This document shows positions 12,412-25,426 of a stretch of 64,000 bases of DNA, one piece after another. Below the pieces are notes generated by a model that had not been told where the DNA came from, did not search any database, and was given only the letters and a program-made list of their open reading frames with translations. The position numbers and the translations under genes are program-made. The first letter of the stretch is position 1. The number at the start of each line of letters is the position of its first letter. Origin of the DNA: Symsagittifera roscoffensis (Eukaryota; Xenacoelomorpha; Acoela; Convolutidae); the NCBI RefSeq assembly GCF_963678635.1, contig NC_087067.1, positions 9,285,716-9,349,715 on the forward strand, in the 5' to 3' direction.

Positions 12412-13103
12412 CGCTTTTGGTATAAGCACTTCGCACAAAGCCGAGCTTTTAACACTTGCTATACCACATCAAAAAAGCATTGCGAGCTAGCAGACATAAA
12501 ATTAAAAAAAGAGTCATTAACTTAAAAAAATTGAAAATTTTTCAAGAAAGTCACAACTAAAAAGCTTTTAAAATATTGTCTGAATTGATGTTATACTTGC
12601 GGAAAATATGTAAGCACGTCCAACAACATAATCGACGGCGATTACCGAAAAGTTCAAAATCAATTATCGAAAATTTGGTTACTAAACCAATAAAACATAA
12701 AGCAAAATCATTTTGGCCGAATAAAGCAAAAAACGAAGAGATACGAAGTCAAGGTTAAAAAAGTTATATTTCGCAAAAAAATACTATAAACATTTAAAAT
12801 GAAAATTGCGTACAGCAAAAATTTTCTTGTGAGATAGGGCAACTAAGCCGACAAATAAAAGTCCGAGAACTTTTTTGAAACGGAAAATTTCTTTTCAGAA
12901 AAGCAGATACAAGGCTGATTTGAATCTAGGGCCTCCGGTGACCCAAACGCGTTCTTAACCTCCACACTAACTTTGCCTGAAATGGCAAGAAATGATTCAT
13001 TATGAATCAAGATACCAAATGACTCAATTGCTTCTGTTAAACAAGTTGCTTACCCAAAAAAATATTTATTCCGATTTGATAACGATTGCTGATCGGAGGC
13101 GTA
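12412..13103 (-). repeat. tRNA-derived SINE-like repeat, copy 1
   Basis: Shares an ordered set of words with 28740-29352, 30110-30690 and 49385-50117: TTGCGGAAAA..., a CGACGG word, a block centred on CAACTAAGCCGACAAA, and an end like CGATTTGATAACGATTGCT. Read on the minus strand it carries a degenerate Pol III head: TGGAGGTTAAGAACGCG (A-box-like, about 12945-12962) and AGATTCAAATC (B-box-like, about 12921). Boundaries are approximate. A frame at 12576-12758 falls inside it and is not a gene. Confidence 0.6.
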
Positions 13104-16100
13104 ATTAAAAAGCTGAATCATTTTTCAGAAAAAAAAAGATATTTTTGTACACTTGAGCTCACGTAAGATATCAAGCAAAAAGATTACGCATCTGGTAACT
13201 TTCTTACCTTTCACAAGGTGTCAGAATCATAACTTTGTATTTTTTTCTCTGCTTGACACCACGCAATATGATACCCCTATTCTTTTTAGAATTCAATGCC
13301 CGAGTAGATAGTTGCTTATAATACTCAGTAACAAAAAAGCCCGCCCTAATTATGCAAAAACAGCAAAATTAAAACTAATTTGACCTGTCAAAAAAAAGTA
13401 GCCGCTGAACAAAGTTTTGAATTTTGATGTCGAAACATAATAAAAAAAAGTCAATCAAAACTTTTTGTTGAAATATTCGAATGAAGATTTTGATTAAAAT
13501 GGCATGCGTCTACGAGAAAATTGATGAAACTATTTAGTTTTCCTCAATCAACTCAGTTTGAAATTAGTTGTGTTCAGAAAACATTACCTTATTAACATAC
13601 TAGGCGTTCATGGTTGAATGAAATGCGTAACTTTCAAACCATCATCATCGATTTGCGTATAAACCAGCATTGCACCCCAGACGCAGAAAAACGCTATTAA
13701 ACTTCATTCATTACATTTTGATTCGCTCAACGACACGTTGAAACATTTTTTTTTAATTTTCGGCTGAAGATATTGTTGTCAAAATGGTATGACAAAATTT
13801 ACACACATTTTGACGTTTTGAGTGACGAGATTTTTGGTAAAGAAACATTACCAAAAAATTGGAATACAATTGAATTAGTAAATCAATTCAGAGTTAATTT
13901 TCAAAACTTGAGGCTTCAAATCATTGGTTTAAAAATAATTTCGATGCACATCGGTTGCTATAAGCCACAAATATTGTTGTTTAGCCATGAAAATGATGAC
14001 AAATTTTTTTGCTGATTTCCTTTTGTTCTGTAGATGGTTTTTGACCATCTAGCTAGTACTTTTTCTCACCTTGTTTTTTAGTCCGACAAAAAATAGATAG
14101 CTCTATTTGAAAAAAAAAGAGAAAATACCTGTGTCAATTTTTTAAAGTAACAGAAACTCACAAAAATAGTTTTTTAAATAATTTTTGCACGATTAGATTT
14201 TCATTTTCGTTTGCTTTCTAACGATTGATTTTCTTACTTTCTTAAAGACCGTTGAATTAACATCACTCATTTAAATACCAACAATCAAATGCATGAGAGC
14301 ATAAAGAGTACCTAGGCGATACTAAAACAAATAGGAATGTAAAGAATACGAGTTAACTTATTTTATTTTAAAATTCATTTCGAGCACCAATTTTTTAGTG
14401 AAAGATATTGATATTGAAAAATAACGCGAAAAACGAGATAAATAACGTGAAGCACTTCAAAAAAATTTGAAGCATTTCAGAAAAAACTTGCTCAGCAAAA
14501 TGTTCGTGTCTGTGTAAGAACGTAAGAAAAGGATAAAAAAATTCAATTTAACTATTCATCATATCCACTCAATTTAGCTGCTTGAAAAGACAACATAGCT
14601 CTACATAAGCACTCTGAAAAGGCCAGGTTGAATCAATAATATCATGGTATCTAATAATTGAGTTATCAGGATTGAATTAAAGATATTAAACTTTGAACTG
14701 AAAAATTTGAACATTGAAACTAGGCATCTGGTTATCTGCAAAAAACAGTTATTTGTTTTGCCAGTTTAAATTTTTTTTGCTCTACCATAACAAAAAAATG
14801 TCGAAACGGTTTTAAAATTTTGTTTACCAAAAAGTTTTTTATTCATTTTTTTTTTTCAATTTTGGAAAACGGAACAGTTTATATCAAACTAATTATGAGC
14901 TTTAATGCACCCCTGTTAAGATTATTCTGCAGATGAAAGTTTTCGGGCCCAATAAGCAGAAAAAGCCTAAGAACAAATATCAAGACAGCGCTAGTAGGCT
15001 AACAAAATGGAATCTGTTATTATGTCTTGAATAAAAAATGGTGGGCAAAAATTTGAGCTTACAAAAAAAAACCTCAAAAACAACAAAAAATTATGTGTTT
15101 CAGTTTTTCTAGCACGATGTTACGATGTTCTTCCGAATCGAGCAAGAGGTACTTTCTAGCAAGAATTATGTTCACTTGTTCTTCGGGTTTATAAGCATCT
15201 CAAACACCTATTTATTTATGACGTAGGACTTGCGAATAAAATAAAGTAATTTTTTTAGTAATGATTAATTTCCAAAAAAAGGAAAAAAGGAGAGTAGTGA
15301 GCAGCAAATAAATGAAAAAAGAAGAAAAAAAAGAAATTTTTATTTCAGAGAAGGTAAAAACAAAATAGTGCTGATAAAGCTTTAAAATCACAGGAAATAA
15401 CCAGAACACGATTGCATCTACAAGGAAAAAGGCTGAAAGCATAAAAAATAAAACGGTAATTTAGCAATTTAGTCTACAAAACATAATCAGAAAAAAGATA
15501 AGAGACAATATTTTTGATACGGAAATTTTCGTCACATTTTATAGGAAAACCTTTTTGGCGTATCATTTTTAATTAGCTTACGAAGAATGAATTAGGTAAT
15601 GATTCATAAATTTTAGTTTCATATGGACAAAAAATTGGAAAATTTGAAAAAAATTTGGCTGGAATTTCGGACGGAAAGTTTGTGTCCCAAAAAGAATAAT
15701 TTCAGAGAAAGAAAAAAAAGTAAGACCAAAAAACGAAAAAAAAAACGGAATCATGGCTTAAAAATTTATTGATATGCTTCCTTACTTCAACCCATACAAA
15801 AAACGCTATAGCTTTGTTCCTTCTCATTTGGTAAAGGAGTCGTAACAATGAGCAAAAAATGTAAAAATTGTAGAAATTCGGAGAAAGAAAAAATATAGAA
15901 TATCTGGGAACAAATCTGGATGATATACGCTAACATGGTTAAAATCTCAATCCTATAAAGTCACATGAAAAAATAGGATTGAGTCACATGCAGTAGCTTT
16001 TTTTGTTCTCATACAATCAAATGTTTTCTTTTTTAGATACCTGATATTACATTGAATGACCTGAAAAGATTCAACTGAAATGACAATAAACCAACATTTC

Positions 16101-18849
16101 AAAATGAATTGATGAGAACTTTAAGTGAATACAAAATCATCGAGAAAAATAAATTGGTGAGCGAAAATTTTTATTTCAGGCTAATTTTTTCTACCTCAAT
16201 TGTTTTTCCGTTTGGAGAAAAACAGTTCATGTTTCTAATTTTGCCAGACATTATAAGATGAGTTTACGCGCACAAAATTTTAATATCATAAGAAAAGAAG
16301 AATTTTCTGGGATAAAGAAAACACCTTAGATTTTTATTTTGCCAGTTTTATTTGTAAATAATGGTGAACATTTATAAGCCTTACTTTGCTTTTTGATGGC
16401 TTGAAAGGAATTACAGGGTTGAAGTTCATTTCATCCTCGTTCTTTAAAAGAATATTTTTTAAAATTGTCTTAGCAGCTTTACTTCTGTGTTGATTTGGGG
16501 GGAAAAAACTAATTTTTGAAACAAAATATATGAACAGACTGTTGAACTGTGAGGCGAGAACTTGTCACTCTGCAGTCTACTCCTTTTTTTAATCTCAAGA
16601 CTATTTCTCTCCTCAAAATCACACAGAAGAAAAGCTTTTAAAACGAACAATTTACCCTATCAAAACACAGAGATTAAATAAAACTTCAACCCTTGCAAAT
16701 CTTTTCAAACCCTTGACATAAAATAAGGCTCTTAATTTTTAAATTAATTTCCCTAAATTAGACAAATCGAACAGAGTTTTCATGAGTTCAAATAATTGAA
16801 ATGGTTTCTACGACTCGTCGCAATTTTTTCTAGATAATACTCTGTGACGAGATCAGCAACCATTACGTTCATTCAATCCCATGAAAACTCATAAATTACC
16901 CAGGCAAAAAAAGTTGAAACTTCGCGCAAATCAACAATCGAAGCTGGTAAAATTTGCAAACCATTTTAACAAAAAATGATCGCGAGTGAAATGAAAAACA
17001 GGCAATGAAAAATGTTTTAACAGACAGTTCAGTATGTCACTATCTCTTAGATGGATTCAAATAATCCTAAAACAAATTGATTTCAAAATTGATAATCACT
17101 AAGATAGCACTCTGGAAAGTTCATGTTGAATCAAATAAATTAGCTGTTCTATTAGAAATCTGAGCTTACAAACACTGACAGGTAGTTATCTCTGAATGGA
17201 AGCTTAATTCTATAATCAAAATCACAAACTTTGCTCCAACAATTTGAAAAAAAAATGTGCCACAACTTATTTTGAGCTTTTATCAATCAGTCTAAATTTA
17301 ATCAATCAGTCATACTTCTAATTTCAATGCAGATGAATGAACTATGCCGATATTGACTATTTGACTAAATTCAGTGTTTTTTCACCTATATTAGTTTTTA
17401 TTTACAAATTACTCGTCAAATACTGAAAAAAAATGTTACACTTGATGCTCTAAAATCGCATAATGTCAAACGAAGGGAAAAAAAACAGCTTCACATCACC
17501 TGTAATGCAAAGATAGCATGGCAAACTACCAGACCTAGAAGAGTTGAAAAACGTCGAAAAAAAACACAGGCGCGAATGACGTGGGAAAAACATCCAGGAA
17601 AAAATATCAATAAAACACTCGGTGGCGTGGAACAAATTTCCAGATACATTTATTGAGCAGCATATAAGACGATAAAATTTGAGTCAACTCTCACTGAGCC
17701 GAAGAAAAAATTTTGCTTAAAAAAACGTTCTATAACTATTTGAAATCTTCCAATTTTGTCTGTCGGTGTATTTCTAGAGGGGAACCGTAAAAATGCAAAA
17801 AATAGAAAAAAAAACGATTACGGAAAAAATGAGAAAAAAAACAAAATTTTTTGATAGGCTTTGTAAAATACAAAACAATCAAAAGCTAAAAAAATTTTCA
17901 TCTCAAAACAAAAAAAAACGTTGACGAGGTGTTTCTTTCTTTAACACTCATTCAGCTATGATGATATGATTTGTAGGATTTGCTAATTCAAAAATGTCAA
18001 GAATAGTTATTCACCAATTAGGTTAAAAAAGAAATAAAGAGAGAAAGAAGATCATTTTAGTAGGAATGCCAATAATGTTCTATATTGCAGCTTTCTGAAA
18101 AAATTTAAAAAATAAAAATTATAATAATTTTTTTTCTAATAATTGTTTATGGTCAATCAATGTCCTTCTAAATTTTGAATGAGTACTATGTAAAGACATG
18201 CCAGAATAAAATTGTTCTTAGCTAAGTTTTCATCATCTGGCCTAATTTGATTGTAGGTCGAATGAAATTTTTAGCCTTGAGAAAAAGAAAAAATTTTTGG
18301 TAAGCGAAACTTGAATAAGAACGCAGTAAAATTGAAAATATGATAAGCTAATCTTTTTCATAGCCAGAAGATTAAATAGGGTTGGTGTTTTTGGTTGCAG
18401 AAAGGATCAGGTTGCAGAAGATGGGTTTTGGAGCTTTCATAAAGTCTTTTAAGTTATTTTTACACCCCCACACTAGATGACAAAATAGGTAAATAAAAAC
18501 TTTTATTGCTGAGAATTGAAATGAGTAACAAAATGTTTTTTGATATAAATTTAACGACTAATTTTTTTTTGACAACGAAAATAGTGACAAAATTGAATGA
18601 AAAGTAAAGAATGAATGTGTAATTTTGAAATTTATCAACTTTTTCTGTTCCGGAGCAAAAACATTTAATTTTTCGATTGGCTCAGTCGCTTTTGAATGAT
18701 TACACAGTTACAAAGTTTTAAACTCAAATCTAAGGCAATTAATTTAGCATTTAATAGCCTTATGGTCTTAGCCTTATTTTGGTCCAATGTTATAAAAAAG
18801 TTTAACTTTTTTTATTATTCTAAAGTTTGTAAGGGTTCATTTTTATAAA
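13104..18849. other. AT-rich non-coding stretch
   Basis: Low-complexity A/T-rich DNA with short unsupported frames. Around 17450-17740 some words resemble the SINE-like family (GATAAAATTTGAGTC, GAGCCGAAG), possibly a very old copy. I see no gene. Confidence 0.45.
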
Positions 18850-19214
18850 AATTGAAATTTCATTTGATAATTTTTCTGTAATACAGTAATTTTCTTAAAA
18901 TTTCCCTAACTGCTCTGTTTATTAGTTTGAGGAAATCTCACGTTTTATAAAATAAAAGCTTTCAAAAACGATCAAAAAATTTCAACAATTGTGAAATGTA
19001 TTTAAATAACTTTTCAGGGTATAAGGTTTTCTCAGATGACATCAAAGAATTTTTTTGCTAGTAAGTATAGTCTATAGTTGAAAAATTTCAAAAAAAACAA
19101 TACCTTGCTCAGCAAAAACAATACCTTGCTGCATCTCTTTGCAAAAGAGTATGAGGAACAAAAACTTCAAATTAAACCTATATACCTAAACTTGCTTTTG
19201 AAAGCATTATATCG

Positions 19215-19734
19215 CAAGTTTAGCCAAGATTGTGTTGGATCAATTCAAATAGCTGTTTTGATAATTAGCTGTTCTAGACAATTTTTTTCAAACAGCTTTT
19301 TTTAAATGTCTCTCTCTTTGTAAATTGAAGATGAAAAGGTAAGCGTTTATTAGTTTGGCCTCGCAATTTTCTGGCTAGAAAGGTGGAGAGTTAACTCAAA
19401 GCCACGTCGAATATATTGTGTATTCTATTACACATTTTGAAATAAAGGAAAAATATTCAAACTTTCGAAAAAACAGCAATCTGAAAGTTTGAATATTTTT
19501 CCTTTATTTCAAAATGTGTAATAGAATACACAATATATTCGACGTGGCTTTGAGTTAACTCTCCACCTTTCTAGCCAGAAAATTGCGAGGCCAAACTAAT
19601 AAACGCTTACCTTTTCATCTTCAATTTACAAAGAGAGAGACATTTAAAAAAAGCTGTTTGAAAAAAATTGTCTAGAACAGCTAATTATCAAAACAGCTAT
19701 TTGAATTGATCCAACACAATCTTGGCTAAACTTG
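19215..19734. repeat. Long palindrome, 252-bp arms, 16-nt spacer
   Basis: The left arm (19215-19466) and right arm (19483-19734) read as reverse complements with no mismatch that I can find. The spacer is GAAAAAACAGCAATCT. The right arm ends CTAAACTTG and runs into the sequence that in the right duplicate follows GAAAACTTG, so the shared AAACTTG marks the re-entry point. The structure is absent from the copy at 22967-26698. Confidence 0.9.
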
Positions 19735-19944
19735 TATGGTTACTGGATACTAAATTAAATGGTAATTTTTTGTACGAATAAGTTTTTTATTGATTTTTTT
19801 CTGTTTCCATCTATTTCACGTTCTTTGTAGGATTTTATTTCCATTCTCAACACGAAATTTCCGTTCGTAACACCGGAAACTCGGACCACAAAAATTTTTC
19901 ATCTCATGCAATACCACACAAACAAATCATTGGAAGTTTACAGA

Positions 19945-19974
19945 CGGAAACGGAAACGGAAACGGAAACGGAAA
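19945..19974. repeat. (CGGAAA)5 microsatellite
   Basis: Five perfect hexamer units followed by the variant CGCAAA. The paralogous site at 23699-23716 has three units. Confidence 0.95.
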
Positions 19975-20502
19975 CGCAAACCACTAAAACGCTTGAACAA
20001 TCGCAAGCGCCAAAAATTCATAACTTATTTATGGGATTAATTTGAAAAAACAACCAGGAAAACACATCCATGCATGCAGCAACTATGTCTGTGAATTGTC
20101 TGTGTCCATAGAGGAGACCTTAAATAATCAGGAAATAGTTAAATATTTGCAACTACAATTAAAATCAACTACAGCACAATAAGGTTTCCCGATGAGGTAG
20201 CCGACAATTTTTTTGAAATTGTTTACGATAATGTTGCTATTATCTTTATGTTATTGCTAATAATTTTTATCTATCCCAGTTTTTTCGGTCCCTCCAAAAC
20301 GTGCTTTCTGCATGGGGTAGGTAAATTGCAAATCTGAGCTACATTTAAAGGTTATAAGTTTGTTAGCTCCGTAATATGGTCATAATGATTTTGAATCAAA
20401 CAGGGTTTTTTCAGGGGGTTTTTATCTGACTGTTTTAAAGAGATTTTGACAAAAAAAATCTTAGGCCTCTGATACTGATTGGTTTCAGTTTCACAAAAAA
20501 AA

Positions 20503-20580
20503 GGTCCTGACCGGATTCGAACACAGGACCTTTTGTCCTAGGTTTACTCGTTTCTCGTAACTCAAGCATTCGATTAAACC
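20503..20580 (-). repeat. tRNA-related sequence (SINE head or pseudo-tRNA), copy 1
   Basis: The minus strand has a D-arm/A-box-like stretch (GCTTGAGTTACGAGAAACG), an ACCT/AGGT anticodon-like stem, a B-box GTGTTCGAATCC and a terminal GGTCC...GGACC pairing followed by a run of T. The T-arm does not form the normal 5-bp stem, so a functional tRNA is unlikely. Confidence 0.45.
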
Positions 20581-21318
20581 GAAAACTTCGAATTCATTAT
20601 AAATCAATCTACGATTCAGGTGGCTTTGTTCACTAAAAATCTTCTCCTTTGAGTGGCTTTGAGTAGAAAGTATTGATACCAATTTGATAACACAAACTAT
20701 TCGCAATCGTACTTAAAAAGCAAAAATCTACAAAAATGGAAAGTTTTGACTTGCTAAATTTTCTATTATGTATTATTAGTGGTTTTAAGTTGTAATTTTT
20801 AGCCAGTTAGTGGAGATTGAACTAGTTAAACTAAAAACTCCAGAAATCTTTGATTTAAATTCAATTTCAAATTGTAGTGCAAGAAATTATTACTTTGAAG
20901 GACAAAAAACTCTGACCAAAAAACTAATAAGTTTAAACTTGAAAACAAAATAACAGACCCTGAGATAATCTTTTTAGTTCTCTTTAGAATCATAATCATG
21001 GCTTAATGAGCTTTTTATGCTATCATACTTGATCCCATAGAAGAAACAGGCTTTGCACCATTGTTCCTTCACACTTCACGAATAAATGGTAACAATAAAC
21101 ACAAAAAAATCGAAGAAATTAAATGTGGTAGATAGCTGAATTTTTACCTGTACAAGTGGTTATTCTTTCATTATATATCAAATGTGAGCCAAAATAAGCT
21201 AATTTATCATTTCTCAAGCGATTTGAAGACAGCTATTTAAAGATTAACCAATTAGGTTATTTAGATGATTTAGCAGCGCTAGGTATCATTTCATTTAATA
21301 TGAATCCTTAACTGCTTA

Positions 21319-21684
21319 CAGGGACCTTTTGTCGACCTTTTTTTATAGGTCGACCAATTTGGTTTTCCGAGCTCTCCCAGAGTACTATAAAATCCCTGGT
21401 TTGGCTGGCCAAATTTTCTACGCCGCAGGCAAAATTTTGAAGAAACAGGCAAAAAAAGGGTTTTTAGGCACTTTTTGGACATTTTCGACCAAAAAATTGC
21501 GTTTTTTCGGCGCGCGCTCCCCCCTCAAAATTAGTATATACTGGCGCCGATAAAAAAATTTAGGGGTCTGTCAGCCAAAAATGGATGTATTTAAATAATT
21601 CAAAGGGGGGACCCTTTGAGTCGGCAGGGCTCGAATCCATGAAAGAGAGAAGCGTCCATCCCCCCCCCCCTAAATCCGCCCCTG
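21319..21684. mobile_element. Non-autonomous hAT-type element, copy 2
   Basis: 366 bp flanked by the 8-bp target duplication ACTGCTTA (21311-21318 and 21685-21692). The right end read inward is CAGGGGCGGATTTAGG. The left end CAGGGACC is followed by a GTCGACC hairpin not present in copy 1. The interior aligns to the copy at 10673-11049 in inverse orientation, including the GGCGCGCGC and the GGGCTCGAATCC B-box-like word. Frames inside are not genes. Confidence 0.9.
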
Positions 21685-22696
21685 ACTGCTTATAATATTT
21701 TTCAAATCATGTTTTTCCTAGAAACTTTTTTCAGCATTATTCAGCCTAATTTCAAAGTTTTGAATTCGAAATCGATCACTTGTTCTGATATACTCTGATA
21801 AAATCATAATGTTAGATATTTTAATTGGTTAACCATACGATAAGTTTAATTTAGGTTTCAAAAAACTGAAATTACGATGAAATCTAAATCAAATTATTTG
21901 TTCAGTTTTATAAACTAACATTTTTAAGAAAAAACAAGCTTGTAGCTTTTTTCATGCATTACGGTCATTTACATTTATTTAACAAGTTTTGAGCCTCGTA
22001 TGAGATTAAAATTATTATTGATATGGAAGTTTTGTTTTGTAATATGAAAGATTTGTTGCTTAAAGTTTTTTTGGATATCAGTTCTTTTTTAGGTTTAGAC
22101 TTTCTGCCAATCAGAAAGATTCTGCAGTTTATTTAGTTTTGCTAACAAATTTCGATTCAATTTGGTTCAAATTTCTTTGTGTTTAATAATTTGAAAAAAT
22201 ACCAGATTAAAATTGCAACGAAATCTTTTCTTTCTAAACCATTATGATTTATCAATCAATCCGGGCCAAATTTTTTTTCTGAATCATTTGAATATTTGAT
22301 GATATACTACGATAGGTGGCAGAATCAAGTTAAATGCGTGGACCGCTCTTTGTTTTACTTCGAAAAGTATTTTTAATTTATTTCAAAAGCCAAATTTTTC
22401 GGAAAAAATGTGAAGTTTAAATTTTTGAATAACTATCCATCTGGCAGAGTAATCTTAAGCATTATAGTTCATAAACTAGTAACATAATCGTAGTAACATC
22501 GTGATTTTCACCTATTGTAAGATTGTGATTCTGAATTGTGATTGATTTTTAATTACTATTGACCTCGAATTCAGCAAATCTCCTTAGTTCTCCATTTATT
22601 GGTGAAATTGATCCGATTTCTGTTGTCATTTTTTATCATATTCGGGAGTATAACAGAAAAAAAAAATGTTCTGTTGTCTCGGGATGACCAAAAATA

Positions 22697-22823
22697 CTAG
22701 TCATACAATTTCCATATATGGAAAAAGGCTAGTCATACACTTTCCATACAATTCCATACGTACAGAAAATTGCATGGAAGGTCTATGATTAGTATTTTTT
22801 CATATATGGAAATTGTAGGACTA
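22697..22823. repeat. Cluster of CTAGTCATAC / CCATATATGG palindromic words
   Basis: Contains a half palindrome starting CTAGTCATACAATTTCC at 22697, a second CTAGTCATAC run at about 22729, and the inverse half ending GTAGGACTAG at 22823. The same cluster is at 26438-26566, and complete 40-bp versions lie at 27112 and 27293. Confidence 0.7.
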
Positions 22824-23698
22824 GCATTTTTCCATAAACCAAAAATATTGATTTTTTACATTTTAATTTCTCAAAATTTTTGGTTGTGTTCGTAACCGAG
22901 CACAAATGACATAAACCTTGATTACTCAAACATAGTAACCAACGGTTTGGCCGTCTCTCTAAGAATAATTGAAGTTTCATTTGATAATTTTTCTGTAATA
23001 CAGTATATTTAAAATTTCCCTAACAGCTTCTCTGTTTAATAGTTTGAGGAAATCTCACGTTTTACTTAAAAAAAAGCTTTCAAAAACGATCAAAAAATTT
23101 CAACAATTGTGAAATGTATTTTAAATAACTTTTCAGGGTATAGGGTTTTCTCAGATGACATCAAAAAATTTTTTTGCTAGTAAGTTATAGTCTATAAATG
23201 AAAAATTTCAAAAAAAAACAATACCTTGCTCAGCAAAAACTATACCTTGCTGCATCTCTTTGCAAAAGTGTATGGGGAACAAAAACTTCAAATTAAACCT
23301 ATATACCTAAACTTGCTTTTGAAAGCATTATATCACTAGATTAGCCAAGATCGTGTTGGATCAATTCAAATAGCTGTTTTGTTAATTAGCTGTTCTAGAC
23401 AATTTTTTTCTAACAGTTTTTTTAAATGTCTCTCTATTTGTAAATTGAGCAGTTTGTTTCAATATTCAGTGCAGATGAAAACTTGTATGGTTACTGGATG
23501 CTAAATTAAATGGTGTTTTTCTGTACGAATTAATTTTTTAATAGATTTTGTCTCTGTTTCCATCTATTTCACGTTCCTTGTAGGATTTTATTTCCATTCT
23601 CAACGCAAAATTTCCGTTCTCAACGCCGGAAACTCGGACCACACAAATTTCCCATCTCCTGCATTACCATGCAAAAAAAATCATTGTAAGTTTACAGA

Positions 23699-23716
23699 CG
23701 GAAACGGAAACGGAAA
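23699..23716. repeat. (CGGAAA)3 microsatellite
   Basis: Paralogous to 19945-19974, with two units fewer. Confidence 0.95.
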
Positions 23717-24245
23717 CGCAAACCACTAAAACGCTTAAACAACCACAATCGCCAAAAATTCATAATTTATTTATGGGATCAATTTGAAAAAACAACCAGG
23801 AAAACACATCCATGCGTGCAGCAACTATATCTGTGAATTATCTGTGTCCATAGAGGAGACCTTAAATAATCAGGAAATAGTTAAATATTTGCAATTACAA
23901 TTAAAATCAACTACAGCACAATAAGGTTTCCCGATGAGGTAGCCGAAAATTTTTTTGAAATTGTTTACGATAATGTTGCTATTATCTTTATGTTATTGCT
24001 AATAATTTTTATCTATCCCAGTTTTTTCGGTCCCTCCAAAACGTGCTTTCTGCATGGGGTAGGTAAATTGCAAATCTGAGCTACATTTAAAGGTTATAAG
24101 TTTGTTAGCTCCGTAATATGGTCATAATGTTTTTGAATCAAACAGGGTTTTTTCAGGGGGTTTTTATCTGACTGTTTTAAAGAGATTTTGACAAAAAAAA
24201 TCTTAGGCCTCTGATACTGATTGGTTTCAGTTTCACAAAAAAAAG

Positions 24246-24323
24246 GTCTTGACCGGATTCGAACACAGGACCTTTTGTCCTAGGTTTACTCGTTTCTCGT
24301 AACTCAAGCATTCGATTAAACCG
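24246..24323 (-). repeat. tRNA-related sequence, copy 2
   Basis: Duplicate of 20503-20580 within the right segmental copy. One visible change near the 3' end (GGTCTTGACC instead of GGTCCTGACC on the plus strand) weakens the terminal pairing, consistent with no constraint. Confidence 0.45.
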
Positions 24324-25061
24324 AAAACTTCGAATTCATTATAAATCAATCTACGATTCAGGTGGCTTTGTTCACTAAAAATCTTCTCCTTTGAGTGGCT
24401 TTGAGTAGAAAGTATTGATACCAATTTGATAACACAAACTATTCGCAATCGTACTTAAAAAGCAAAAATTTACAAAAATGGAAAGTTTTGACTTGCTAAA
24501 TTTTCTATTATGTATTATTAGTGGTTTTAAGTTGTAATTTTTAGCCAGTTAGTGGAGATTGAACTAGTTAAACTAAAAACTCCCGAAATCTTTGATTTAA
24601 ATTCAATTTGAAATTGTAGTGCAAGAAATTATTACTTTGAAGGACAAAAAACTCTGACCAAAAAACTAATAAGTTTAAACTTGAAAACAAAATAACAGAC
24701 CCTGAGATAATCTTTTTAGTTCTCTTTAGAATCATAATCATGGCTTAATGAGCTTTTTATGCTATCATACTTGATCCCATAGAAGAAACAGGCTTTGCAC
24801 CATTGTTCCTTCACACTTCACGAATAAATGGTAACAATAAACACAAAAAAAATCGAAGAAATTAAATGTAGTAGATAGCTGAATTTTTACCTGTAAAAGT
24901 GGTTATTCTTTCATTATATATCAAATGTGAGCCAAAATAAGCTAATTTATCATTTCTCAAGCGATTTGAAGACAGCTATTTAAAGATTAACCAATTAGGT
25001 TATTTAGATGATTTAGCAGCGCTAGGTATCATTTCATTTAATATGAATCCTTAACTGCTTA

Positions 25062-25426
25062 CAGGGACCTTTTGTCGACCTTTTTTTATAGGTCGACCAA
25101 TTTGGTTTTCCGAGCTCTCCCAGAGTACTATAAAATCCCTGGTTTGGCTGGCCAAATTTTCTACGCCGCAGGCAAAATTTTGAAGAAACAGGCAAAAAAA
25201 GGGTTTTTAGGCACTTTTTGGACATTTTCGACCAAAAAATTGCGTTTTTTCGGCGCGCGCTCCCCCCTCAAAATTAGTATATACTGGCGTCGATAAAAAA
25301 ATTTAGGGGTCTGTCAGCCAAAATTGGATGTATTTAAATAATTCAAAGGGGGGCCCTTTGAGTCGGCAGGGCTCGAATCCATGAAAGAGAGAAGCGTCCA
25401 TCCCCCCCCCCCTAAATCCGCCCCTG
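25062..25426. mobile_element. Non-autonomous hAT-type element, copy 3
   Basis: Paralogue of 21319-21684 with the same flanking ACTGCTTA (25054-25061 and 25427-25434). Because the flanks are identical, it arose by the segmental duplication and not by an independent insertion. Confidence 0.9.

Larger units (their letters stand above)
18850..22957. repeat. Tandem segmental duplication, left copy
   Basis: A 4.1-kb segment repeated directly at 22967-26698, separated by only 9 bp (TCTAAGAAT). Apart from indels the two copies differ at few positions over most of their length. The left copy is longer mainly because it contains the palindrome at 19215-19734 and two extra CGGAAA units. Shared inside both are a tRNA-like sequence, a hAT MITE with identical target duplication and a cluster of CTAGTCATAC palindromes. 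Minus-strand frames of 63-71 codons are preserved in both copies only because the copies are recent. Confidence 0.93.

Noticed and set aside
20503-20580. Functional tRNA gene
   Set aside because: The B-box is present but the T-arm and acceptor stems do not pair as in a tRNA; treated as a SINE/pseudo-tRNA.
20491-21553. 71-, 63- and 74-codon frames conserved in both segmental copies
   Set aside because: Conservation is due to recent duplication; the frames cross a tRNA-like sequence and a hAT MITE.
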